From: a virus
Length of the DNA stretch: 22,117 nucleotides
Direction: 5' to 3' (one strand)
IMG/VR virus record: IMGVR_UViG_3300030430_000208
Span: 742-22,858 of that record
Every line of letters starts with the position of its first letter. Position 1 is the stretch's first letter. The notes below the pieces were generated by a model. It searched no databases. It saw nothing but the letters and a program-made list of their open reading frames with translations, and was not told the DNA's origin. The position numbers and the translations under genes are program-made. This document shows, one piece after another, positions 1 to 7,979 of the stretch.

Positions 1-103
1 CGGAGTTCTTCCTGAAGGCTAACTGAACCTGCTTAGAGTAAATAACTGGGGAGAAATTACCATTAGGCAGATTTCCGTAACCTGCTGCAGTTTTAAATGC
101 CAT
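1..103 (-). CDS. Major capsid protein, N-terminal part (runs off left edge)
   Basis: Thirty-four codons are visible on the minus strand from ATG at 103, preceded by a good ribosome site (TGGAG, 7 nt upstream). The protein begins MAFKTAAGYGNLPNGNFSPV and continues with a Ser-Lys-Gln-Val helix start. From memory this Gly-Asn-Leu-Pro-Asn-Gly-Asn-Phe-Ser-Pro start is the N-terminal arm of HK97-fold major capsid proteins of marine podovirus-like phages. Its place directly downstream of a scaffold gene agrees, as portal-scaffold-capsid is the standard order. It has its own promoter (293-320) and a structured leader, which fits a highly expressed virion gene. Only the first 34 residues can be judged, so the family call leans on context. 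Confidence 0.75.
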   Translation of the reverse strand, partial: MAFKTAAGYGNLPNGNFSPVIYSKQVQLAFRKNS

Positions 104-129
104 TTTTATCTCCATTGAAATAAACAAAT

Positions 130-277
130 GTATACGTAAAGTATACGACAGTTTTACTCGTCATCGGCTAATAGTGTTTGAGGTGTATGTTTAATAGCTA
201 CTTAAACATAGGCTCTTTCCTATCAGGTAGGCTTCCAAGTTTGATATGATGTGAGTTGTCCACGTGGAGAGGTCACA
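130..277 (-). other. Structured leader of capsid mRNA: three inverted repeats
   Basis: The 221 bp between capsid and scaffold hold no gene. Downstream of the minus-strand promoter the transcript would meet three dyads. The first (250-277) is a symmetric 28-bp dyad: TGTGA, 4 nt, TCCAC/GTGGA, 4 nt, TCACA. The second (186-210) is a perfect 9-bp stem TATGTTTAA/TTAAACATA with a 7-nt loop. The third (130-146) is GTATAC repeated around GTAAA. None is followed by a T-run in the minus direction, so they are not obvious intrinsic terminators. Mapping is from the sequence. A role in stabilising or tuning capsid mRNA is inference. Confidence 0.5.
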
Positions 278-292
278 TTTTAGTTATCTATA

Positions 293-320
293 GTTATACC
301 TATAAATAACCTTTTGTCAA
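293..320 (-). promoter_or_regulatory. Sigma70-type promoter for the capsid gene
   Basis: On the minus strand TTGACA (315-320) is followed after 16 bp by TATAAC (293-298). This lies between scaffold and capsid and points at capsid, with transcription expected to start near 286. The -35 is perfect and the -10 matches five of six. Confidence 0.65.
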
Positions 321-324
321 CTAT

Positions 325-1221
325 TTATCTAGCAGAACCAGATATATCGTAGACAAAATTCCCTGAACGAATCGCTTCCATTATCGTGTCTGAATTTTTC
401 TCGTATTCATCTGCAGACATCTTTTGTACTTGCGATTCTAAAATTTTATTAGACTTTCCTTCAACGTCAGGAACAGACCGAGTATTTTTCGCTTTAACTT
501 CCGAAGCAGCACTCTTGCTACTCTTGCTCGTGTCTTTCTTACCAATGCCTCTATCTGATTTGTATAGGTCAATAGCTCTAGCTGCAGACCTTGCATCTTC
601 ACTATTTTCGTAGAGTGCATCTTGTACCCATTTTGGTTGCTCATCTGCCCATTCATGAAAATCGTCACTTTCTCTTATTTCTGTGAAATCAGGATGTAGT
701 TGTAATAATTGCACCTCTGCTTTTTCTTTTGCAGTTTTAGCATTTAATTCATCAATCTGTTTTAATTTTTCATTGATTGAATCTGATTGCTCTTTTGCTT
801 TCTTCATTGCAATAGTTTCAACTATGGCAGCAACATCAGGATATTCTTTTGCCCATTCGTCTAGGTCTTTGTCTGATTTAGGCAACTTCATTTCTTTTTT
901 TGTTGCCTTATTTAACTGTTCTTTTAACTCGTCAATTTGTTTTTGGAAGTCTCTCTCTTTTTCTTGAGAATGTCTTCGTAAATCTCCATAACGCTTTTTA
1001 AAAGTTTTTTCTTCAGCATTCTTCGGTTCTTCCTCATCCTCTGCCTTCTCTTCTTTAGTTTCTGTAGCAGGTTCTTCAACTTTACCTAATGCTTCTTTTT
1101 TTAATTTCTCTAGTTCTTCCTCATCTTTTTTAATTCTATCTTCATGAGTAGAACGTTTATTCATAAATGCTTTTTTAGTTGGTGTTGCATCTACCACCAT
1201 TTCTTGTGCTTGTTCAGCCAT
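325..1221 (-). CDS. Capsid scaffold (assembly) protein
   Basis: 298 residues, very rich in Glu, Lys, Asp and Gln, with long predicted coiled coils at about residues 25-60, 75-110 and 140-175. Two features recur in scaffolds of this phage group: KTFKKRYGDLRRHSQEKE (about 72-90) and a central Trp-containing stretch on LPKSDKDLDEWAKEYPDVA. The C-terminal third is Ser/Lys-rich and ends in a short hydrophobic-aromatic tail, where scaffolds usually contact capsid. It starts at ATG 1221 behind AGGAG. It lies between the large virion protein and the capsid gene, the normal scaffold position. No protease motif is visible, so a fused maturation protease is unlikely. Confidence 0.75.
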   Translation of the reverse strand: MAEQAQEMVVDATPTKKAFMNKRSTHEDRIKKDEEELEKLKKEALGKVEEPATETKEEKAEDEEEPKNAEEKTFKKRYGDLRRHSQEKERDFQKQIDELKEQLNKATKKEMKLPKSDKDLDEWAKEYPDVAAIVETIAMKKAKEQSDSINEKLKQIDELNAKTAKEKAEVQLLQLHPDFTEIRESDDFHEWADEQPKWVQDALYENSEDARSAARAIDLYKSDRGIGKKDTSKSSKSAASEVKAKNTRSVPDVEGKSNKILESQVQKMSADEYEKNSDTIMEAIRSGNFVYDISGSAR

Positions 1222-1277
1222 TTTTTACTCCTAGGGTTATCGTAGCCATCTTGTTGGGGGATAAGTAGCTAGTATTA

Positions 1278-1323
1278 TGAGCAAGACCCTGACACGTCAT
1301 CAGTACTTTCTCAATCTTGCTCA
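1278..1323 (-). other. Intergenic inverted repeat upstream of scaffold
   Basis: TGAGCAAGA (1278-1286) and TCTTGCTCA (1315-1323) form a perfect 9-bp stem. A smaller CTGA/TCAG stem (1290-1304) sits inside. No T-run follows on the minus strand, so it does not read as an intrinsic terminator. It could be an RNA-processing hairpin between the 1450-residue gene and scaffold, as RNase III sites are in T7 late mRNAs. That role is inference. Confidence 0.45.
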
Positions 1324-1340
1324 AATATGTATGTGGGTTA

Positions 1341-4300
1341 TTATCTTGAAGCTAACCCACCTCGCTTCATCTTCTTAACTTTTGGTTTCTTTTTACTTGC
1401 AAGTCCACCTTGTTTAAAAGCAGGGTCATCTCCTACAAAAGAAGTTTCTCCTCCACCTACATCTGTTCCCTCTCCACCAGTATAATCACCTTCTTCATAG
1501 CCTGAGTCACTTAAAGGGTCATCTATTTGTTTTCCAGTAGCAGGGTCAGTATATGTTGTAGGAATATCTTTAAAGAAATTTGCTTCTTCGTTTTTCTTTA
1601 CCTGTTCTACGTTTTTTTGTTTTTGTCTTTCTTCTTTAAATGTAGTGTCCATCACTAAACTATTAAGCATATTATTTACTTTTCGTTTACTAATTATATT
1701 AGTCTTTTGTCCTGTCTTAGTGACAATAGTAAAATCATCCATTGATAATTTTCTGCCTCCAACTTTACCTGATATTTCATTTACTTTGTCAATCAATTCA
1801 TTAATAGATAAAGATTTACCATCAGTATCTGTAAATAAATCTTCATACGTTTTACTAATTCCACTAAGTTTTCCAGCTAAATTATCTCTTTCGTTATCAG
1901 TTAAATCAACTAAATTAAAATTTGTAGTGCCTCTCACATCATTTTTGAAGTTTGTCATAGTTACTTTTTGTGCTTCTAAAATTGCGTTGTTAAGGTCTAT
2001 TGTTCCTGTTACCCCTCTGTCAACAGCACCATAAAGATTAAACAGATTAAATTGATTAGATGCTATATCTTTCAATTCTGTATCTAATTTGTCCATATTA
2101 AATATAGATTTATAACTCAAAGCAGCACCTGTTAAATCAACTGCTCCTTTTGGTTCTTCATCATCATCTCCACTTGATGTGTCCTCTACAACTCTAGTAG
2201 TTTGTGGTGTTACTTCTTTAGTTGTCACCTCTTCTGTCTTTGTAGCTTCAGGGTCTACAAATGTATATCCTTCAGGTATTGGATATATAGGCTCTCCATT
2301 TTTAAATGGTATGTTTAACACCATACCTGCCTCGTTTACATACTTACGAAATTCATCGTATTGTCCCGGAGTTGCTCCTAATAAAGTTTGAAATGTAGGT
2401 GCAGAGGTTTGTTGACCACCTTGACCTGTTTGAGCAGTAAATCTTGGCATAAATCCACCCACAGGTGCTGCTTCAGGAGTTGTTTTTGGAGGTGTGTATA
2501 ATGTTCTACGTGGTCCTATAGGTGTAGGATATGAATTTTGAGGTTGCATTACATTAGTACCTGCACCCGGAGCTACAAATGTACCTGTCTGTGCTTTTAC
2601 TACTCCACCCTCATTATACTCTTTTTCGTCTTCCATGTCAAGGTCTTCCATAGTAAAAGGTAGGTCATCTTGACTTGGATTAAAAGGTGCATCATCAGGT
2701 ATAGTTGCTTCGTCTGCATTACCCATCTGACCCATATCTTCCATTCTTTTCAGTCCTGCTTTTGCTTTTTGTCTTAGTTTCATAAGAAACTCTAATCCTA
2801 AATATCTTACGACATCTGCAGGAAATACAAACTCTCCTTCACTTAACTGTGCAGGTATATCATCTCTTACTTCTTCTTGAGTTGCACCCGGAGGGACATC
2901 ATTGCCTGATACAGGGTCAACTGTGTTCCCTTCATCTTTGAGTCCACCCTCATCAAATAATTCCATTTGTTTTTTCATAATGTCTCCACCTTTCGCTACT
3001 TCTCTTTTTTCCAAATTCTTTTTTAAGTCCATATCTCGGAACATATAAAATAAGTCATCAATAAACTTCTCATCAAAATCGTCAGTCCCATCTCCACCTG
3101 TTTTTATGTTTTTATATTTTAATCTGTCTTCAGGAGACAAATTTTTTAGAAGTATGTCTTCTTCTTTTTTACTTAAATTTAATAATCTATTTTTAATATT
3201 TTGTTTTATAGAAGGTAAGTTAGTTAATCTTTCTCCTGTTATTGCAGAAAAAACTTGTGTTCCTCTATTAAATGCATACTGTTCTGTTCCATATTTTTTT
3301 ACAGAGGCTTTCCTTGCTTCAGGACTTAAATTAGTAGAAGGTGCATCAAAACCAACATCCCCTACTACTACTTCTCCTCTTTTTGCTTTTCCTGATGCTT
3401 TATCAATATCTAAAAAACTTCTAGCTTTTATATTAGTTACTTTATCGGCTATGATGTAAATAGGTATTACACTACCCCTTCTACCTGCGTAGCCTGAAGC
3501 AAATGCAGGATTAGGAGTAGCAAAATTTCCTATGTATTTTCCCTCTTCATAAGTTCTACCTGATGGTTCAAATTTATTTTTTAACTTACCCGGTATTTTG
3601 CTAGGCTTAAATGATTTTGTTGTTTCATCATAAACTAAACCTGAATCTCCATAGTAAAGAACAAGAGGCTTACCATCTTTGTCTCTAACTAAATTTTTAG
3701 GAAGACCATCTTTATCCATTGGTGTTCTGCTTCCTAATGTTCCATCTCTTAGTTTTGTTATCTCACCTATTTTTTTTAAAGCAGGATTTTCTTTTACAGG
3801 TGTTCTTTCTATTGACTTTGATACTTCAAGCACTTCATCTGTATTTTTTCCTATAGCAATTCTAGGCTTTACTTTACCTGTTACAGGGTCTGTTCTAGCT
3901 ATTTTACTAAGTCTATCTCTTTCTGCACTGGTTACACCTTTCATATCTTTAGGTATAGGTTCATAAGCAGACATTTGTTTTTCTATACTTAAAAAATCAC
4001 CTGAGGGTGTTTTACCTTGTTTAATAGCTTCCTCACGTTGAGCTTTTAAATCTAATCTTCTTTCAAATCTATCCTGTACAAGTCTTGCTTCTCTTTCTCC
4101 ATAGTCATCTCTATATTTATTATATGCTACGTCATATTCATCATCTAGTGCTTTTTTATTAATATGATATTGTTTAACTTTTTGTACATAACTTTTAATT
4201 ACATTTTTAGTCATAGATGTAGTAGGCATAGGTATTCTTCTTAAATCATTAGTAACTTGGTCAACTAAAGAAGAAGTATCTATAAGAGGTAAAGATTTTT

Positions 4301-5693
4301 CATCAAAAGCTCTTTTAATTCTATCTACATTTTTATTTAATAAATCTCTATCCCTAATAGTTGGTAAAGCACCCTCTGCCTCAAAATTATCAATAAGATT
4401 ATTATACGAATTATTTAATAGAGCATCATTTGTTTTTAAGTCTTGACTGTAACCATCTCTTAAAAAATTTTGTGTATTACTACCTCTTGTGAATCCTTCT
4501 CTTCCTTGAATAGCATGTTGCACTTCATGAAGTAATGTACTCTCTAATCTAAATTTATATAATGTATCAAGACTTATTGTTTTACCCGTGCTTAAAATAA
4601 AATTAGCTTGGTCATCAATAGCTTTGGTAAGTATATTGTCAGTGTACAAAGTTATTTTATCAGTAGCAGGAGAATAATCTCCTAGAGTTCCCTCTTTATC
4701 CTTTTTTTTAAGTATAACACCTAAATTTTTTATAGGTTTATACTCGTAAAAACTTTTTTGTCCTTTAAATACTTGAGATGGTCTAGTTACTTTTATAGGT
4801 TTAAAATACTCTTGATATAGTTTATCAAATTTTAATAGGTTAGAAAGGAAAAAAGCATCACCATTTTTTGCATCTGTAATAGTCTGAACATTTTTTAGCT
4901 CTGCATCTGTTGTGTCTATTTCCCATCTAAACTTACCATCTTCTCCTTTGTATACTCCTGTCATTTCAAAAAGTTCATCAGGATTATATTTTTTTGTTTT
5001 GTCTAACTCTTTATACTTTTTAATTTGTTCTGCACCTGTAGGAGTGTTTTTTCCCCCCATGCTCATCTTGTCTACTTTAGGAGCATTTATAAATTCATCA
5101 GGTGGTATAGTTGTTGGTGCTTCTGTTGTTATAGCTTTTTGTTCATCTTTTAATAATTTTTTAGTTTGGTCTAACTGTCCAACTCCTGCAGTTTCAACTG
5201 CTGCTCCACCACTACCACCTGTAGGACCTTTAGTTAATAAATCTGTTTGTGTTTCAAATAATTTTTCAGTTCCTTTATAAGCATCTGATAAACTTTCTCC
5301 AAGTATTTTAGCACCTTTTACACCTGCTTTGGCTAAACTGCCTAAAGAAACTAACTCTCCTAATATTTGAGAGGGTCTAGATATATCAGATTTTATACCT
5401 GTTAGTTCTGTAAAACCTTTATCAAATTGTTCTCTACCATATTTTTCTTGTAGCTTGTCTAACTGTGGTTTTATAAGTTTAGAGAATTGAGCTATGGTTG
5501 TATCTTTACCATATTTAGCAATAGCATCATTAGCCATATCTGCTAAGTCTATTATGTCAGAGGGCAAACCAAGAAGACCTGTTACAGGTCCTATTGCCAT
5601 AGCTTTCAAACCCTCTTTAGCTTTTTCTGCTTGGAAAGCTTTTTCAGTTTCTGTTTTAGGTTCTCTTTGTTTTCTTCTTGACTCAACTGACAT
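1341..5693 (-). CDS. Large multidomain (polyvalent-type) virion protein: metallopeptidase-like plus ADP-ribosyltransferase-like domains
   Basis: 1450 residues. In order: an N-terminal region (1-150) with a Gly/Ala/Leu-rich possibly membrane-active stretch near 30-55; a metallopeptidase-like region (about 330-545) with H389-E390-x-x-H393 in LLHEVQHAIQGREGF, followed by GEREARLVQDR (about 532-542), the pairing seen in metallopeptidases of large phage polyvalent proteins; an ART-like region (about 675-820) with LVLYYGDSG and GNFATPNPAFASGYA, resembling ADP-ribosyltransferase-like domains of such proteins; a motif common in marine phage structural proteins, IPAQLSEGEFVFPADVVRYL (946-965); a low-complexity linker; and a Gly-Gly-Leu-Ala-Ser / Lys-rich tail with two copies of that motif. 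It lies between portal and scaffold, where internal or ejected proteins are encoded. Release into the host at infection is inference. The ART catalytic residues look divergent (YYGDSG rather than YHGT). Confidence 0.7.
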   Translation of the reverse strand: MSVESRRKQREPKTETEKAFQAEKAKEGLKAMAIGPVTGLLGLPSDIIDLADMANDAIAKYGKDTTIAQFSKLIKPQLDKLQEKYGREQFDKGFTELTGIKSDISRPSQILGELVSLGSLAKAGVKGAKILGESLSDAYKGTEKLFETQTDLLTKGPTGGSGGAAVETAGVGQLDQTKKLLKDEQKAITTEAPTTIPPDEFINAPKVDKMSMGGKNTPTGAEQIKKYKELDKTKKYNPDELFEMTGVYKGEDGKFRWEIDTTDAELKNVQTITDAKNGDAFFLSNLLKFDKLYQEYFKPIKVTRPSQVFKGQKSFYEYKPIKNLGVILKKKDKEGTLGDYSPATDKITLYTDNILTKAIDDQANFILSTGKTISLDTLYKFRLESTLLHEVQHAIQGREGFTRGSNTQNFLRDGYSQDLKTNDALLNNSYNNLIDNFEAEGALPTIRDRDLLNKNVDRIKRAFDEKSLPLIDTSSLVDQVTNDLRRIPMPTTSMTKNVIKSYVQKVKQYHINKKALDDEYDVAYNKYRDDYGEREARLVQDRFERRLDLKAQREEAIKQGKTPSGDFLSIEKQMSAYEPIPKDMKGVTSAERDRLSKIARTDPVTGKVKPRIAIGKNTDEVLEVSKSIERTPVKENPALKKIGEITKLRDGTLGSRTPMDKDGLPKNLVRDKDGKPLVLYYGDSGLVYDETTKSFKPSKIPGKLKNKFEPSGRTYEEGKYIGNFATPNPAFASGYAGRRGSVIPIYIIADKVTNIKARSFLDIDKASGKAKRGEVVVGDVGFDAPSTNLSPEARKASVKKYGTEQYAFNRGTQVFSAITGERLTNLPSIKQNIKNRLLNLSKKEEDILLKNLSPEDRLKYKNIKTGGDGTDDFDEKFIDDLFYMFRDMDLKKNLEKREVAKGGDIMKKQMELFDEGGLKDEGNTVDPVSGNDVPPGATQEEVRDDIPAQLSEGEFVFPADVVRYLGLEFLMKLRQKAKAGLKRMEDMGQMGNADEATIPDDAPFNPSQDDLPFTMEDLDMEDEKEYNEGGVVKAQTGTFVAPGAGTNVMQPQNSYPTPIGPRRTLYTPPKTTPEAAPVGGFMPRFTAQTGQGGQQTSAPTFQTLLGATPGQYDEFRKYVNEAGMVLNIPFKNGEPIYPIPEGYTFVDPEATKTEEVTTKEVTPQTTRVVEDTSSGDDDEEPKGAVDLTGAALSYKSIFNMDKLDTELKDIASNQFNLFNLYGAVDRGVTGTIDLNNAILEAQKVTMTNFKNDVRGTTNFNLVDLTDNERDNLAGKLSGISKTYEDLFTDTDGKSLSINELIDKVNEISGKVGGRKLSMDDFTIVTKTGQKTNIISKRKVNNMLNSLVMDTTFKEERQKQKNVEQVKKNEEANFFKDIPTTYTDPATGKQIDDPLSDSGYEEGDYTGGEGTDVGGGETSFVGDDPAFKQGGLASKKKPKVKKMKRGGLASR

Positions 5694-5898
5694 TTTTTAA
5701 AACTTCATCCCTTAGTAATTTTAATTTTTTCAAAGATGCCACTGCACCTTGAGAACGATACATAATAATATCATTGTCGGCTTGTTCTAATACTTTATGA
5801 TGTTGCTCTACTAGAGCATCTACATAATTACTGAATGCTTCCCATTGGTGGTTGTTGCTCACCATCGGCTTGAGTTTGCTGAGTATTTGCTTGTCCAT
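5683..5898 (-). CDS. Small conserved portal-adjacent protein
   Basis: 71 residues, MDKQILSKLKPMVSNNHQWE at the start, then two helical segments with an Arg-Ser-Gln-Gly-Ala motif (about 49-53) and a Leu/Lys-rich end. It overlaps the end of the portal gene by 71 nt and the start of the 1450-residue gene by 11 nt. I recognise the type as a small protein often found between portal and the next virion gene in marine phages, but know no function. The helical, charged make-up would suit a portal or assembly cofactor. That is inference. Confidence 0.7.
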   Translation of the reverse strand: MDKQILSKLKPMVSNNHQWEAFSNYVDALVEQHHKVLEQADNDIIMYRSQGAVASLKKLKLLRDEVLKNVS

Positions 5899-7978
5899 CT
5901 TGAGGTGTTCCTGTAAATCCTTGTTCTCCCGGAATAGGTGCTTGTCCTGTTCCTATAGTTGCTCCTCCTGCTCCTGTGGGGTCACTTGGGTCTGCACCTG
6001 CAGGTGGTTGTTGAGGTTGTCCTTCAGACTTAGGAGCTTGGAACTCTTTCATAAGCTCTGCTTGAATTGTTGCCTCATCCATATTGTTGGTAACTTTATC
6101 AGGGTCTAAGTCCATAGACTTTGCTATCTCACGTATAATATATTGAAACTTTGCAAAAGGTGCAAGTGCAGGATTAGAAGAAACTTGTAAGAACTGCATA
6201 AGTCTTTGACTACGCACTTCATTAGCCATAAGACTTTCTGTTCCACGTGCTTTAACTTCTAAGTCACCTCTTATCTCAGGAGTAAAATCAAACTGCATAT
6301 TAAATCTAAAGAAACCTTCTGCTAAAGGTCTTAGTAAATAATCATCTACGTTTTTAATTACAGTTTTAATACTTCCTGCTGCTGCATTCATGAGCATAGA
6401 TATACCTGAAGCAGTTCTACCTATACCTGTAACTCCTGTTTGTCCATGTGCAAAAGAAGGTAATCCTGTGCTTTCATCTGCTAACTGCCTTGCTTTATCA
6501 AAGAGTTGCATGTTTTCATTTGATACATTTGGAAACTTCGTGCCAAAAATAGCTTGACCCGGTGCTCCACCTTGTCTTCTAAACACCTTGCCCGGATACA
6601 CAGATAAATCTTGTCCCGGAACTAAGTTAGTTTCATCTACTTCTATTAATAAGTTTCCTGATAATACTGCATTATCCACTGCCATTCTCATAAAACCATT
6701 CATGAGAGTTTGTGTATCATCCATGTTTTCTGCTATACCTACACCAAAAAATGAATATGGATTTAATTCGTAAGGCACTGCCATGTAAGGTATCTTTGCA
6801 GGTTTAAATGGATTTAAAACCATTCTTAATAATTTACCATCACAAATCCAAATGTTTGCTTGTAATTCGTCAAAGTCTTCTAATTCTTTTGGTATTTCTA
6901 CTTCATTGTCTTTGAGTAATTGTGTATCACACATACCCCAATATTCTAATACTTCAAAACGATAAACTCCATGGTCAGGTGCATAGTCAGATAAATCATC
7001 TTCCCAATACTTTTTTACATAGGATTCTCCTGACTCAATAACTTGGTCTATCACAGTGTCTCTAAAGTATGGTCTCTTTTTTAAGGAACGCAACTGAGAC
7101 CTAGACATTTTATGTCTTTCAACGACATACTGTGCTTCATCCATATTATTAGCATCAGGGTCAGGATAAAAGTTCCAAACTGATACATGAGATGTAGAAG
7201 GAACTGTTTTAAATACAGGATTATAATTACCCTCATCATCCCAATTAGGATATTCTTTATCTATGGCAAAAGGTCCTTTCATAACCCCTGTTCCAAACAA
7301 AGCCATTTCAAATGCAGTGCTTCTTAATTGTTTAGTAGCACCTGACTCTTGTAATTGGTCAATAATTTTTTGTTCCATATTTTTTGCAGCAATCATAGCA
7401 GGACTAAACGTTACTGCAGTAGGTGTTTTACCTACACCTTCTTTTAAATTATCAATGCCTTCTAATTTTTCTTGTAAAGGTCCGAGACTTTCACGTAAAC
7501 TTTTTTCGGTAGCACCTTTTGGAAAATCTTGTCCATCACCTTCAAAACCATATGGAGAAGTTTCTTCATCCCTGTTACGCAATTCCTCAGGCTCTTTCGG
7601 GTCAAAACTAACATCTTTCGCCACACCTTCTGGTAAAACTGTTGGCTCAACGCTAATAGGAAATTTGTTACCTGCAAATAGTACGTCAACAATTTGTCCG
7701 TAAGCTGCGAGAGTTTTAGTTTTCGTAACTTTAATAAATACTCTTGACTTTTCTGCTTCAGTAAATTGAACATCACTTCCGTATATCCCCCTGTAATTTG
7801 TATAAGAACGTAACCAACGTTCTTCATCATTTCTTCTATAGTCCTCTGCTCTGTCATATCTCTCTTGTACAAAAGGTATGATACTATTTACTCCTGCATC
7901 GGCTATTTCAGATTCATCAGTATCTTCTAATGCTATTGCATCATCTTCAATCATTATTTCGTTATTTTCTTCTGCCAT
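5828..7978 (-). CDS. Portal protein
   Basis: About 716 residues from ATG 7978 (MAEENNEIMIEDD). An in-frame ATG at 7999 would add seven residues and overlap the TerL stop; neither has a strong ribosome site, and 7978 is preferred because it does not overlap TerL. An acidic N-terminus leads to the portal core: TEAEKSRVFIKVTKTKTLAA with AAYGQIVDVLFAGNKFP, a hallmark of portals in marine podovirus-like phages, then the long stem-helix region and a pattern around PSFAHGQTGVTGIGRTASGI typical of the portal wing. The last 70 residues are Gln/Pro/Gly-rich and probably disordered. It forms the dodecameric DNA channel at one capsid vertex. TerL lies directly upstream, as expected. Confidence 0.88.
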   Translation of the reverse strand: MAEENNEIMIEDDAIALEDTDESEIADAGVNSIIPFVQERYDRAEDYRRNDEERWLRSYTNYRGIYGSDVQFTEAEKSRVFIKVTKTKTLAAYGQIVDVLFAGNKFPISVEPTVLPEGVAKDVSFDPKEPEELRNRDEETSPYGFEGDGQDFPKGATEKSLRESLGPLQEKLEGIDNLKEGVGKTPTAVTFSPAMIAAKNMEQKIIDQLQESGATKQLRSTAFEMALFGTGVMKGPFAIDKEYPNWDDEGNYNPVFKTVPSTSHVSVWNFYPDPDANNMDEAQYVVERHKMSRSQLRSLKKRPYFRDTVIDQVIESGESYVKKYWEDDLSDYAPDHGVYRFEVLEYWGMCDTQLLKDNEVEIPKELEDFDELQANIWICDGKLLRMVLNPFKPAKIPYMAVPYELNPYSFFGVGIAENMDDTQTLMNGFMRMAVDNAVLSGNLLIEVDETNLVPGQDLSVYPGKVFRRQGGAPGQAIFGTKFPNVSNENMQLFDKARQLADESTGLPSFAHGQTGVTGIGRTASGISMLMNAAAGSIKTVIKNVDDYLLRPLAEGFFRFNMQFDFTPEIRGDLEVKARGTESLMANEVRSQRLMQFLQVSSNPALAPFAKFQYIIREIAKSMDLDPDKVTNNMDEATIQAELMKEFQAPKSEGQPQQPPAGADPSDPTGAGGATIGTGQAPIPGEQGFTGTPQDGQANTQQTQADGEQQPPMGSIQ

Positions 7979-7979
7979 A

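Noticed and set aside
261-266. Other CACGTG cores as extra parS sites (also 6244-6249 and 9556-9561)
   Set aside because: Flanking bases match the parS consensus poorly (two to five of ten outside the core), as expected by chance.
1645-7703. Long plus-strand frames opposite the virion genes (such as 1645-2034, 3106-3459, 4912-5280, 7263-7703)
   Set aside because: These mirror the real minus-strand genes; they are low-complexity Ser/Leu/Phe text without ribosome sites.
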